Source: Desulforamulus aeronauticus DSM 10349
Lineage (GTDB): Bacteria > Bacillota > Desulfotomaculia > Desulfotomaculales > Desulfotomaculaceae
Length of the DNA stretch: 64,000 nucleotides
NCBI RefSeq assembly: GCF_900142375.1
Contig: NZ_FRAR01000004.1
Coordinates: 124,001 to 188,000, forward strand
Direction of reading: 5' to 3'
In this document: piece by piece, positions 31,904-41,147 of the stretch
Layout of the letters: each line of letters begins with the position of its first letter
Numbering within the stretch: position 1 is the first letter of the stretch
Notes under the pieces: model-generated
What the model was told of the DNA's origin: nothing
Databases searched by the model: none
The model's input: the letters and a program-made list of their open reading frames with translations, nothing else
Program-made: the position numbers and the translations under genes

Positions 31904-32674
31904 CTAGCCCACTTCCTTTCCCAAATAAGCGGCAATAACGGCAGGATTACTTTTAATTTCAGCAGGAGAACCTGCTGCTATTTTTCTGCCATAGTCTAAA
32001 ACCATAATGCGATCGGACAAATTCATCACAAATTTCATGTCGTGTTCCACCAGAAAAATGGTCAACCCTTTGTCTTGTATTTTGCGAATCATACTCATAA
32101 GGGTTTGTTTTTCTTGAGGATTCATACCTGCTGCCGGCTCATCCAGTAGAATCAATTTGGGATTACTGGCCATGGCCCGGGCAATCTCTAAACGGCGCTG
32201 CTCCCCATAGGGTAAGTTCTTAGCCAGTTCGTCAGCTTTATGATCTAATTCCAGTATTTTCAAGGCTTCCATGGATTCTTCGGTAATTGCTCTTTCCTCA
32301 GCTTTCACCCCTGGTCCCCGTAAAAGTGCTCCTAAAAAACCTGCCTTGGTACGGCAATGCCTGCCAATTTTTACATTATCAAGTACTGTCATCTCACTGA
32401 ACAGGCGAATGTTCTGAAAGGTTCTAGCAATTCCCAGCTCAGTAATCAAGTGAGGTTTATATCCATTAATAAGTGTACCACGAAAACGAATTTCACCACT
32501 GCTAGGCGGGTAAATCCCCGTGATAAGGTTAAAAATTGTACTTTTTCCGGCACCGTTTGGGCCAATGAGAGCACGAATGGTGCCTTCTTCTATTTTCATA
32601 TCTACACTGTCTACGGCAGTCAGGCCACCGAAACGGATGGTTACATTGTCCATTTCTAAGATTGTCTTTGACAT
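31904..32674 (-). CDS. livG: Branched-chain amino acid type ABC transporter ATP-binding protein
   Basis: This ATPase of about 256 residues starts MSKTILEMDNVTIRFGGLTA from the ATG at 32674 after GGAGGTGAGGG; the frame extends upstream into livM and that extension is discarded. It has GPNGAGKSTIFNLITG, the LivG-specific RTFQNIRLFSEMTVLDN, and YGEQRRLEIARAMASNPKLI with LLDEPAAGMNP. Set 1. Confidence 0.93.
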   Translation of the reverse strand: MSKTILEMDNVTIRFGGLTAVDSVDMKIEEGTIRALIGPNGAGKSTIFNLITGIYPPSSGEIRFRGTLINGYKPHLITELGIARTFQNIRLFSEMTVLDNVKIGRHCRTKAGFLGALLRGPGVKAEERAITEESMEALKILELDHKADELAKNLPYGEQRRLEIARAMASNPKLILLDEPAAGMNPQEKQTLMSMIRKIQDKGLTIFLVEHDMKFVMNLSDRIMVLDYGRKIAAGSPAEIKSNPAVIAAYLGKEVG

Positions 32675-32687
32675 TCCCTCACCTCCA

Positions 32688-33587
32688 TCAGTTGGCCCCG
32701 CCAGACGCGGAAGTACCTGTGGTTTGCACTTTCTTTTTAGCAAATAAACGGCTTAATTTCACGCCACCCAGTAAACCTCTGGGACGGACGATCATCATAA
32801 AGACCATTAGTAAGCCATAAATCATCATACGATAATCAGCTACAAAACGTAAAAATTCAGGTGCTAAGGTTAAAACAGTGGTCCCCAAAATAGCACCAGG
32901 AATACTACCTAATCCACCCAACACGATAAAGGCTAAGAAATCAAAGGATTTTACGAAGCCAAAGTCCTGCGGATTAAGATATTGAATTAAATGTGCATAT
33001 AGGCCACCGCCGACACCTGCAAAAAAGGTCCCTAAGGCAAAGGCCGTAATCTTCGTTTTGGTTATATTAATACCCATGGCCTCGGCTGCAATTTCATCTT
33101 CACGGATGGCTATTAGAGATCGGCCAAAACGAGAATTCTCTAATCGAAACATAGCTAAAATGGTAATGAAGACCAAAATAATTACCATCGTTAGTGAAGT
33201 GGAACGAGGTATCCCTGCTAACCCCAAAGCGCCGCCAGTAATTTTCATGTTTAAAAAGACAACCCTTACAATTTCGCCGAACCCTAAAGTAGCAATACCT
33301 AAATAGTCACCGGTTAAACGTAAGGTTGGATAGCCCAACAAAATACCCCAGATAGCTGTCATGAGACCGGCTGCTAAGAGAGCCACTACAAAAGGAAGCT
33401 GTAGCTTAAGACTAATAATAGCAGATGTGTAAGCGCCAATGCTTAAAAAAGCAGCATGACCAAAGGAGAGTTGTCCAGTAACACCGGTAATCAGGTTTAA
33501 CCCGAGAGCAGCTATCAGGTAGATACCCAGCATGGTTAATACCTGTATATAATAATCATTCAAAAACATGCTGAAAATACTATCCAT
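32688..33587 (-). CDS. livM: Branched-chain amino acid type ABC transporter permease
   Basis: This 299-residue membrane protein has about nine helices and the LivM motif LSFGHAAFLSIGAYTSAII and the EAA-like FGFVKSFDFLAFIVLGGLGS. It forms the channel with LivH. Set 1. Confidence 0.93.
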   Translation of the reverse strand: MDSIFSMFLNDYYIQVLTMLGIYLIAALGLNLITGVTGQLSFGHAAFLSIGAYTSAIISLKLQLPFVVALLAAGLMTAIWGILLGYPTLRLTGDYLGIATLGFGEIVRVVFLNMKITGGALGLAGIPRSTSLTMVIILVFITILAMFRLENSRFGRSLIAIREDEIAAEAMGINITKTKITAFALGTFFAGVGGGLYAHLIQYLNPQDFGFVKSFDFLAFIVLGGLGSIPGAILGTTVLTLAPEFLRFVADYRMMIYGLLMVFMMIVRPRGLLGGVKLSRLFAKKKVQTTGTSASGGAN

Positions 33588-33596
33588 AGCTCTAAC

Positions 33597-34469
33597 CTAC
33601 ACTTTCTTCTGGATTGGACGTCCTAGCAAACCCGTTGGGCGGAACAGTAAGACAATAATCAGTAAAGTAAATGCGATAGCATCCTTATACGTATCAAAGC
33701 CACCGGCAATCCCTAATGTTTCAGCAACTCCTATAAAGAGGCCTCCCAACATAGCTCCGGGAATACTACCAATTCCACCCAGTACCGCCGCACAAAAGGC
33801 TTTTAAGCCGGCTGTAACACCCATAAAGGGAGATACAGAATTAAAATATAGCCCCACCAGCACACCACCTGCAGCGGCCAGAGAAGAACCTATGGCAAAG
33901 GTAAAGGAGATTACTCGGTTGACGTTAATTCCCATTAACGCACTGGTGTCATAGTCTTCGGAAGCTGCCCGCATGGCTTTGCCAATCTTCACATATTTTA
34001 CAATAAAATGAAGTCCTGCCATTAATAAGCTGGCAACCACCAGAATGATAATTTGCACCTTACTAATTTCAATGGGTCCTAGTTTATAGAGAGCATCTTC
34101 CATGACATGAGGAAAAGGAATTGGCTGAGGGCCTTTAATTTTAGTCATCAAGGTCTGTAAAAAAATGGAAAGTCCAATGGCAGAAATAAGTGGTGCCAGA
34201 CGCGTGGAACGACGTAAAGGGCGATAGGCAAAGCGCTCTATGGTAACCCCCATAATCACACAAGCCAGCATAGCTGCCGCCAAAGAAACAACTAATCCCT
34301 GTTGAAAAACAGTTATCATGAATACCCCGACGAAAGCCCCAACCATATAGATTTCTCCATGGGCAAAGTTGATCAATTGTATTATACCGTACACCATGGT
34401 ATAACCCAGGGCTATCAGTGCATAAGTAGCACCAAGTGTTATTCCGTTCAGTATTTGCTGCGATAGCAT
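33597..34469 (-). CDS. livH: Branched-chain amino acid type ABC transporter permease
   Basis: The protein is about 290 residues from the ATG at 34469 (MLSQQILNGITLGATYALIA), which follows AAGGAT. Landmarks are GYTMVYGIIQLINFAHGEIY and AVLGGIGSIPGAMLGGLFIG. About eight membrane helices. Set 1. Confidence 0.93.
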   Translation of the reverse strand: MLSQQILNGITLGATYALIALGYTMVYGIIQLINFAHGEIYMVGAFVGVFMITVFQQGLVVSLAAAMLACVIMGVTIERFAYRPLRRSTRLAPLISAIGLSIFLQTLMTKIKGPQPIPFPHVMEDALYKLGPIEISKVQIIILVVASLLMAGLHFIVKYVKIGKAMRAASEDYDTSALMGINVNRVISFTFAIGSSLAAAGGVLVGLYFNSVSPFMGVTAGLKAFCAAVLGGIGSIPGAMLGGLFIGVAETLGIAGGFDTYKDAIAFTLLIIVLLFRPTGLLGRPIQKKV

Positions 34470-34499
34470 AGAACCATCCTTTCTATCGGGATTAAACAA

Positions 34500-34535
34500 G
34501 GATTGCAGCCATTACGAATCGCAATGGCCGCAACC
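34500..34535 (-). terminator. Hairpin between livK and livH (set 1), probable attenuator
   Basis: GGATTGCAGCCATT pairs with AATGGCCGCAACC with small mismatches. It likely protects the livK message end or stops part of the transcripts, so that the binding protein is made in excess. The second transporter operon has a hairpin at the same place. Confidence 0.6.
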
Positions 34536-34564
34536 ATTTAAAAAAGCTTTTTCACCAGGGAAAA

Positions 34565-35761
34565 TTATTTAACTTCGATGGTATCCTTAACTGCTAACTT
34601 ACCTTCTTTAACTTCTAGCAAGTAGACGGGGCTTTTAATAGGCTCACGACTCTCGTCAAAGGTAATGGTACCGGAAACGCCTTCCCAATTTTTGGTTTTG
34701 GCCAGTTCAACACGGAATTTTTCAGGGTCATCACTATTTGCTGCCTTAATGGCATCGGCAATTAACATAACCGCATCATAACCCTGTACGGAGAAGTAAT
34801 CGGGCTGTACACCATTGTTACCGGCTTTGTAAGCCTCGATAAATTTCTTGGTTTTATCACTGGATTTGGTTTCGTCAACTGCAAAGCCACAGAAAAACAT
34901 GGAACCTTCAACAGCTTCGGCACCCATTTTAAGGAATACGTCGGACATAAGGCCATCACCGCCAACCAGAACGGATTTAAGGCCCTGCTTACGTACTTCT
35001 TTCATAAACAGTGCACCCTCGGTATAGTAACCAGTGAAGATAATGCCGTCGGCGTTTTTATCCTTGATGGCGGTAACCTGGGCGGCAAAATTCTGGTCGC
35101 CATCCTGAATACTTTGTTCCCCTACGATCTCCATTTTGTTTTCGATCAGGGCCTCTTTAAACAAATCAGTCAGACCAACGCTAAAATCATTGTTCATAGA
35201 AGTAACGACAACTACTTTTTTCCAACCAAGTTTTTCATTCAGATATTTTGTTACCGCAGGAGCCCCTACGGAGTTTAATAATACATCACGGTAGATGTAA
35301 TCACCAATTTCAACTACACCGGGGCCCACAGCACCCGCAGACAATAAGACAACTTTGTTTTGTTGGGCAATCGGTGCTGCCGCCTTGGTAATGCCGGTAG
35401 TAGGATCTCCAATGATGGCAACTACTTTATCACGGGTAATGAGTTTCTGAGTAACAGTAGTACCCTCGGAAACTTTACTGCCATGATCTTCTTCCACAAT
35501 CTCAATTTTCTTGCCTAGCAGGCCACCAGCTGTGTTGATATCTTCCACAGCCATTTTTATACCTTTCAAGGTTTCAACACCATAGGCTGCGTGTCCACCG
35601 GTTTTAGCTCCCAGGAAACCAATTTTAATGGTGTCCCCACCAGTTGCAGCTTTCTCACCCTCAGCTTGCTTCTTCTCATCGCCGCCGCCACCGCAGCCGG
35701 TTAAGAGCAGGGCTGTAATCATTAAAGCGCTGAGAATAAAGTAAATTTTGCTTTTTTTCAT
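34565..35761 (-). CDS. livK: Branched-chain amino acid type ABC transporter substrate-binding lipoprotein
   Basis: This 398-residue lipoprotein has signal MKKSKIYFILSALMITALLL then TGCGGGG, followed by the Leu/Ile/Val-binding fold (KIGFLGAKTGGHAAYGVETL, VEDINTAGGLLGKKIEIVEE). It is first in operon set 1. The ligand may be branched-chain amino acids, but family members also bind amides, aromatic acids and imino acids; the adjacent amine dehydrogenase suggests a related substrate. Confidence 0.92.
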   Translation of the reverse strand: MKKSKIYFILSALMITALLLTGCGGGGDEKKQAEGEKAATGGDTIKIGFLGAKTGGHAAYGVETLKGIKMAVEDINTAGGLLGKKIEIVEEDHGSKVSEGTTVTQKLITRDKVVAIIGDPTTGITKAAAPIAQQNKVVLLSAGAVGPGVVEIGDYIYRDVLLNSVGAPAVTKYLNEKLGWKKVVVVTSMNNDFSVGLTDLFKEALIENKMEIVGEQSIQDGDQNFAAQVTAIKDKNADGIIFTGYYTEGALFMKEVRKQGLKSVLVGGDGLMSDVFLKMGAEAVEGSMFFCGFAVDETKSSDKTKKFIEAYKAGNNGVQPDYFSVQGYDAVMLIADAIKAANSDDPEKFRVELAKTKNWEGVSGTITFDESREPIKSPVYLLEVKEGKLAVKDTIEVK

Positions 35762-35853
35762 CTCTTTTTCTCTGCTCCCTTTCTAATTTTTTGTACAGTT
35801 ATTGATAATTCGACTAAAAGCCCCAATCACCTCCTAGAAAAGATAAGAATACT

Positions 35854-37602
35854 TTATCCTTTTGCAGGAATGCCCAGTTGACGAAGTTTATAATAAAGGG
35901 TGCTTCTGGGGATTCCTAAAACCCTGGCTGCTTCGGAGCGATTACCTCTCACCTGCTGCAGGGTTTTTAGGATCAATTGTTTTTCAGCCTCAACAGCTAC
36001 ACTCATCAATTTTCCCTGAGTCACCGGGCTGGTGACCACTGAAATGTAAGTATTTCGTCGTAAATTTTCCGGTAAGGATTGTTCGTCGATGGTTTCTCCT
36101 TCTGTGAGTACCACCAGTCTTTCCACAGCATTTTTCAGTTCCCGCACATTCCCCGGCCAGGAATAGTCCAAGAAAGAAGTCATTACCGCAGGTTCTAATT
36201 TATTGATAGACTTATCGTATTTTGGACTGAATTCTTGTAGAAACAGGTGTACCAATTCGGGGATATCCTCCCTGCGATCTCGTAAGGGAGGTATTTCTAA
36301 GGAAACAACATTTAATCGATAGTATAGATCTTCTCTGAACTGACCTCGGCTGATCATAGTCTCTAAATCACGGTGAGTAGCTGCCAAAACCCTTACATTT
36401 ACCTGGACCGGTTGGGACCCCCCTACCCGATAGTAGGTGCCTTCCTGCAGTACTCTAAGCAGCTTAACCTGCATTTCCACTGGCATTTCGCCTATTTCAT
36501 CCAGAAACAAGGTGCCGCCGTTGGCCAGTTCAAACATACCTGGCTTACCTTTGCGATCCGCCCCGGTGAAGGCACCACCTTCATAACCAAACAATTCACT
36601 TTCAAAAAGGTTCGCTGGTATAGCTCCACAATTGACTACAATAAAAGGAAACAAGTGACGGTGACTATTCTGGTGGATAGCCCGGGCAAGAAGTTCTTTG
36701 CCGGTGCCACTTTCACCCCTTAACAGAATTGTTGCATCGGTAACACTTACTTTTTTACCAAAGGAAATTAGGTTTCGAATAGTCTGGCTCCTGCCAATCA
36801 ACTTGCGAAAGGCATCGTCCTGGCCAGACATTTTCTTTATTTCCTGTTCCAGCAACTTCACTTGGGAACTGGCGCGGGTCAATTCCTGATTTAGTTGCAC
36901 CACCTCGGTAATATCCTTTTCCACCGACAAGCCGCCCAGTACCTCTTCCCCCGCCATTACCGGAGCCGAATTAATAAGCACATGGGTACCTTCACAGGGT
37001 TGGTGATAGTGACCCTTCAATTCCTTCTTTTCGTGCATGCAATTACTGACTCTGAGATTGGAGAAAAAATCTTCAATACGGTGGGTCAGAATAGAATCAG
37101 CATTTACACCATATAGTTCTTCTGCCTTGGGATTCCACATGACTACGCGGTGTAATCTGTCAATCCCACAAACACTTTCATTTACCTGATTTAAAACACT
37201 GTCTAAATAAGCACGCATCTTGATTAGTTCATCATGTATTGCACCGGCCACTGCCAGTGGTTCCAGCATAGCAAGAAACTGCCCCGCAGCATTGGTTATT
37301 ATCGGTACATCTGTTGGTTGCTTTAACCACTTGGTCATTAGTTCCTCAGAAGATAATTGTTCTGGAATAAAAATAGCCTTTCTCCAGGCAAGGGAACCTA
37401 AAGTTTCACTTTCCAAAGAATATGACATATCCGATGCTAAAACAACCATGTAATGATTGTTAACGCACAATAACAATCCACCCAGCAAACCTGACTGCAG
37501 TAATACCTGACCTTCTTTCACTAAAGTGGCAGCGTCCACTTCCTGTACAGGCAGACTGCGCAATTCACAGGCCTTTGAGTGAAATAAGTGATACCTCCTC
37601 AT
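35854..37602 (-). CDS. Sigma-54-dependent transcription activator (PAS-AAA-Fis), paralogue
   Basis: This 582-residue protein is a paralogue of the one at 29293-31023. It has a divergent N-terminal region (1-125) with traces of a CBS-like fold, a PAS domain (about 130-230; [20 protein letters not shown]), AAA+ with [14 protein letters not shown] ([13 protein letters not shown]) and [11 protein letters not shown], and the Fis [23 protein letters not shown]. It lies between the two liv operons, in the same direction. Its targets are probably one or both operons, though I found no good -24/-12 site before either livK. Confidence 0.92.
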   Translation of the reverse strand: MRRYHLFHSKACELRSLPVQEVDAATLVKEGQVLLQSGLLGGLLLCVNNHYMVVLASDMSYSLESETLGSLAWRKAIFIPEQLSSEELMTKWLKQPTDVPIITNAAGQFLAMLEPLAVAGAIHDELIKMRAYLDSVLNQVNESVCGIDRLHRVVMWNPKAEELYGVNADSILTHRIEDFFSNLRVSNCMHEKKELKGHYHQPCEGTHVLINSAPVMAGEEVLGGLSVEKDITEVVQLNQELTRASSQVKLLEQEIKKMSGQDDAFRKLIGRSQTIRNLISFGKKVSVTDATILLRGESGTGKELLARAIHQNSHRHLFPFIVVNCGAIPANLFESELFGYEGGAFTGADRKGKPGMFELANGGTLFLDEIGEMPVEMQVKLLRVLQEGTYYRVGGSQPVQVNVRVLAATHRDLETMISRGQFREDLYYRLNVVSLEIPPLRDRREDIPELVHLFLQEFSPKYDKSINKLEPAVMTSFLDYSWPGNVRELKNAVERLVVLTEGETIDEQSLPENLRRNTYISVVTSPVTQGKLMSVAVEAEKQLILKTLQQVRGNRSEAARVLGIPRSTLYYKLRQLGIPAKG

Positions 37603-37711
37603 ACCCCATCACATCCAGGTTTTTATTCATTATCGGTTAATAAATTTAAATTCCACAAATTCAATTAAAATTCCTGCATATTTTTGAATGTTTTAATAAA
37701 TCAAGCCAGCC

Positions 37712-37732
37712 TTTTGTGCAACTAATTGACAT
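37712..37732. promoter_or_regulatory. Candidate enhancer site, copy 2
   Basis: The plus strand reads TTTTGTGCAACTAATTG then ACAT, 110 bp upstream of the second activator gene. It matches the site at 29206-29226 at 16 or more of 20 positions. Confidence 0.35.
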
Positions 37733-37762
37733 AGAAATGGCATCTACATGACGTTTATGAAT

Positions 37763-38467
37763 CTAGCCACCTAAATATGCTTTTTTCACCTCTGACGAAT
37801 TGAGAAGATTTTCCGCATCCCCGGCCAGTACAATACGTCCTGTTTCCACTACATATCCTCTATGAGCAATCGATAAAGCCATTTTAGCATTTTGCTCTAC
37901 CAATAAAATAGTTGTTCCTTGTTGGTTAAGTTCTTTGATAATCGAGAAAATATCTTTTACCAGGATGGGTGACAAACCCATGGAGGGCTCATCCAACAGT
38001 AGTAATCTGGGCTTTGACATTAAAGCTCGACCCATCGCCAACATTTGTTGTTCGCCACCAGATAAACTGCCTGCTAATTGATTTTTTCGTTCCTTAAGTC
38101 TAGGAAACCGATCGTAAACCTTTTCTATCTCTGCTGCCACTTCTTTTTTATTTTTGTTTAAGAAAGCACCCAGTTCAAGATTCTCGTAAATCGGCATGTT
38201 GGCAAAAATTCTGCGACCTTCAGGAACCTGAGTTAAACCCCTTTTCACTAACTCTTGGGTAGCCACGCCGGTAATTTCTTTGCCTTCGAAACGAATCTGG
38301 CCACTTTTTGCTTTAATCAAGCCACAGATTGTATTGAGGATCGTGGTTTTACCCGCCCCGTTGGCACCAATCAGCGTTACTATTTCACCCTGGGAGACCT
38401 CCAGGGAAATACCTTTAATGGCGTAAATTGCTCCATAATAAACATGAATATCTTCCACTTTTAGCAT
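37763..38467 (-). CDS. livF: Branched-chain amino acid type ABC transporter ATP-binding protein
   Basis: This 234-residue ATPase has GANGAGKTTILNTICG, LSGGEQQMLAMGRALM and the LivF tail AYLGG. It is last in operon set 2; its start overlaps the livG stop by one base. It is clearly paralogous to the set 1 LivF. Confidence 0.93.
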   Translation of the reverse strand: MLKVEDIHVYYGAIYAIKGISLEVSQGEIVTLIGANGAGKTTILNTICGLIKAKSGQIRFEGKEITGVATQELVKRGLTQVPEGRRIFANMPIYENLELGAFLNKNKKEVAAEIEKVYDRFPRLKERKNQLAGSLSGGEQQMLAMGRALMSKPRLLLLDEPSMGLSPILVKDIFSIIKELNQQGTTILLVEQNAKMALSIAHRGYVVETGRIVLAGDAENLLNSSEVKKAYLGG

Positions 38468-39234
38468 TAGGAAGCCTCCTCTCCCAGATAGGCTTCAATC
38501 ACCCGACGATTATTCTTGATTTCTTCCGGTGTGCCCTGGGCAATGATCTGACCGTAATCTAAAACGTAGATTTTTTCGCAAACCCCCATCACTAGTGACA
38601 TATCATGCTCGATCAACAGGATCGTCAGGTCAAATTGATCACGAATCCAGTGAATCATTTCCATTAATTCGTGAGTTTCCTGAGGATTCATACCTGCTGC
38701 CGGTTCATCTAGTAACAGGAGACGAGGCTGTGTAGCCATAGCCCTGGCAATTTCTAGTCTTCGCTGTTCACCATAGGGAAGGTTGTTGGCTAACTCCTCC
38801 CACTTGTGCTCAAGTTTAAATATCTTTAACAATTCCATCGATTTTTCATACATCTCTTTTTCGCCACTATAAAAACCTGGTAAGCGGCAAATGGCTCCCC
38901 AAACTCCGTATTTAGCATGGCTGTGGTAAGCGATTTTTAAATTATCGATTACCGACAGGTCTCCAAACAAACGAATATTTTGGAAGGTTCTGGCGACCCC
39001 ACAATGATTAATTTGATAAGGCTTTAACCCTAGCAAACTTTTACCATCTAATTTTATATCCCCTTCAGTGGGCAGATAGACGCCTGTTAGCATATTAAAT
39101 GCGGTTGTTTTGCCTGCTCCGTTAGGACCAATTAACCCGGCCAAATCATTTTTGTTTAGTTCCAGGTTTAAATTGCTGACGGCCCTAAGACCTCCGAAAG
39201 ATATGGATAGATCACTGACCGATAGCAGTGCCAT
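38467..39234 (-). CDS. livG: Branched-chain amino acid type ABC transporter ATP-binding protein
   Basis: This 255-residue ATPase has GPNGAGKTTAFNMLTG, RTFQNIRLFGDLSVIDN and LLLLDEPAAGMNPQETHELM. Start ATG after AGGAGG. Set 2. Confidence 0.93.
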   Translation of the reverse strand: MALLSVSDLSISFGGLRAVSNLNLELNKNDLAGLIGPNGAGKTTAFNMLTGVYLPTEGDIKLDGKSLLGLKPYQINHCGVARTFQNIRLFGDLSVIDNLKIAYHSHAKYGVWGAICRLPGFYSGEKEMYEKSMELLKIFKLEHKWEELANNLPYGEQRRLEIARAMATQPRLLLLDEPAAGMNPQETHELMEMIHWIRDQFDLTILLIEHDMSLVMGVCEKIYVLDYGQIIAQGTPEEIKNNRRVIEAYLGEEAS

Positions 39235-40186
39235 GTTGTTTTCCCTCCTTATCTTTCGTCTTACGTCTAAACATTTTCAGGCTAAACTCTTTGGTGCCCA
39301 TCAAACCTTGAGGCCTAAACAACATGACAATAACCAGTAATAATGCATAGATCACCAAACGTAAAGCTGCTAATTTCTGCAAAGCGGCTGATAATATGGT
39401 TAAACCAACGGCAGCAATAATGGAGCCGGTAATACTGCCCTGCCCACCCAACACAACCATGACTAAAATATCAAAGGACTTTAAAAAGTTAAAGGTACCT
39501 GGTTGAATGGTATAAAAATAGTGTGCATGTAAACCACCGGCCAGACCGGCAAAGAGAGATCCGATGGAGAAAGCCATTACCTTATACTTGGTGGTATTAA
39601 TGCCCATAGCCTCGGCGGCAATTTCGTTTTCTCTGATGGATATGGTTGCTCTACCGTGGGTAGAGTTGACAAAGTTGGCAATAACAATAACAGTGAGTAC
39701 GGTTAACCAGAAGACCAAGGTCCAGTTGGTTAATTTGGGTATGCCGGAAAGGCCATAGGCACCTCCGATATAATCAATGTTAACAATAACACCACGAATA
39801 ATTTCGCCAAAACCAAGGGTAGCAATGGCTAAATAGTCACCCCGCAGGCGCAGGGTGGGTAAGCCTACTAAAATACCAAAAATACCGGCCAAGAGTGCCC
39901 CAAACAAAAGTGCCAGCCCAAAGGGCAACTGAGTTTTTAGGGTAATTATGGCCGCACCGTAGGCACCCACAGCCATAAAGCCAGCGTGACCAAGAGAAAA
40001 CTGTCCGTTAAAACCGTTAATTAAGTTCAGGCTGACAGCTAGAATAATGTTAATACCAATGAGAATCAGGTTTAACTCATAGTAGGGGTTAATAATACCT
40101 AAACCCACCATCGCCTGAACAGAGGCCCAGAAGATGATAAGAACCGCCAGAATAGCAATTTGTTTTCCGATCTTACGCTGAAACAT
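39212..40186 (-). CDS. livM: Branched-chain amino acid type ABC transporter permease
   Basis: This 324-residue membrane protein has the motif FSLGHAGFMAVGAYGAAIIT and LAGGLHAHYFYTIQPGTF. It overlaps livG by 23 bp. It carries an extra N-terminal helix compared with the set 1 copy. Set 2. Confidence 0.93.
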   Translation of the reverse strand: MFQRKIGKQIAILAVLIIFWASVQAMVGLGIINPYYELNLILIGINIILAVSLNLINGFNGQFSLGHAGFMAVGAYGAAIITLKTQLPFGLALLFGALLAGIFGILVGLPTLRLRGDYLAIATLGFGEIIRGVIVNIDYIGGAYGLSGIPKLTNWTLVFWLTVLTVIVIANFVNSTHGRATISIRENEIAAEAMGINTTKYKVMAFSIGSLFAGLAGGLHAHYFYTIQPGTFNFLKSFDILVMVVLGGQGSITGSIIAAVGLTILSAALQKLAALRLVIYALLLVIVMLFRPQGLMGTKEFSLKMFRRKTKDKEGKQHGTAIGQ

Positions 40187-40196
40187 TGACCATCAC

Positions 40197-41087
40197 CTAC
40201 ACTTTCTCCCGGACATTCTTACCAAACAAGCCGGCCGGTTTAACAATCAAAATGATGATAAGGATAATGAAGGCTACCGGGTCACGGTAAAGAGATTTGC
40301 CATAACCACTGACCATGGCTTCCACAATTCCCAGCAAAAAGCCACCCGCCATAGCACCGGGAATAATGCCTATGCCGCCCAGTACAGCAGCTACGAAAGC
40401 TTTTAAACCGGGCATAATCCCCATCAACGGATTAATGGCATTGTAATAAATACCCACCAATACACCGGCGGCGGCGGCCAAGGAGGAGCCAATGGCGAAG
40501 GTGAAGGAAATGGTGTTGTCAACGCTGATCCCCATTAATTGAGCAGCTTGTTTATCATGGGAAACTGCCCGCATAGCTTTACCTATCATTGTCTTGTGAA
40601 CGATATACTGTAACAACAGCATTAGAGCAATCGTCACCACGAGAATAATAACTTGACGACTGCTGATAACTAAACTGCCAAAAAGGTTATACTGCACATC
40701 AGACAATACCTGCGGGAAGGAACGAACTTCTGGCTTCACCAGTAACATCATACTGTATTCTAAAAATAAAGAAACACCGATGGCAGTAATTAAGGCCGCA
40801 ATTCTCGGAGCGTTACGCAATGGTTTATAAGCCAGTTTTTCAATAACCACTCCAAGCACAGCACAAACAGCCATGGCCATCAGCAGTGACGGCAGGAAAG
40901 GCCAACCCAAAATCGCAATAGCAAAGAAGCCCAAGTAGGCGCCCACCATGTAAATATCACCATGGGCAAAGTTGATAAGCTTAACAATCCCGTATACCAT
41001 TGTATAGCCAAGGGCGATCAGTGCGTAGATACTCCCCAGCGAGATGCCGTTAATTAGTTGTTGTATAAATTCTTCCAAGGAGGCCAC
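40197..41087 (-). CDS. livH: Branched-chain amino acid type ABC transporter permease
   Basis: This 296-residue membrane protein begins near EFIQQLINGISLGSIYALIA and has GYTMVYGIVKLINFAHGDIY. The start is uncertain: GTG at 41087 or TTG four codons later, both near GGGG. Set 2. Confidence 0.92.
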   Translation of the reverse strand: MASLEEFIQQLINGISLGSIYALIALGYTMVYGIVKLINFAHGDIYMVGAYLGFFAIAILGWPFLPSLLMAMAVCAVLGVVIEKLAYKPLRNAPRIAALITAIGVSLFLEYSMMLLVKPEVRSFPQVLSDVQYNLFGSLVISSRQVIILVVTIALMLLLQYIVHKTMIGKAMRAVSHDKQAAQLMGISVDNTISFTFAIGSSLAAAAGVLVGIYYNAINPLMGIMPGLKAFVAAVLGGIGIIPGAMAGGFLLGIVEAMVSGYGKSLYRDPVAFIILIIILIVKPAGLFGKNVREKV

Positions 41088-41106
41088 CCCAATCAGTGTA
41101 AATAGT

Positions 41107-41128
41107 GTGAGGGGGAATTCCCCCTCAC
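41107..41128 (-). terminator. Hairpin between livK and livH (set 2), probable attenuator
   Basis: GTGAGGGGG-AATT-CCCCCTCAC is a perfect 9-bp GC-rich stem with a tetraloop and no U-tract, so partial termination or 3' protection of livK mRNA is likely. Confidence 0.65.
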
Positions 41129-41147
41129 TTTAAATCCAGTTCGTTAT

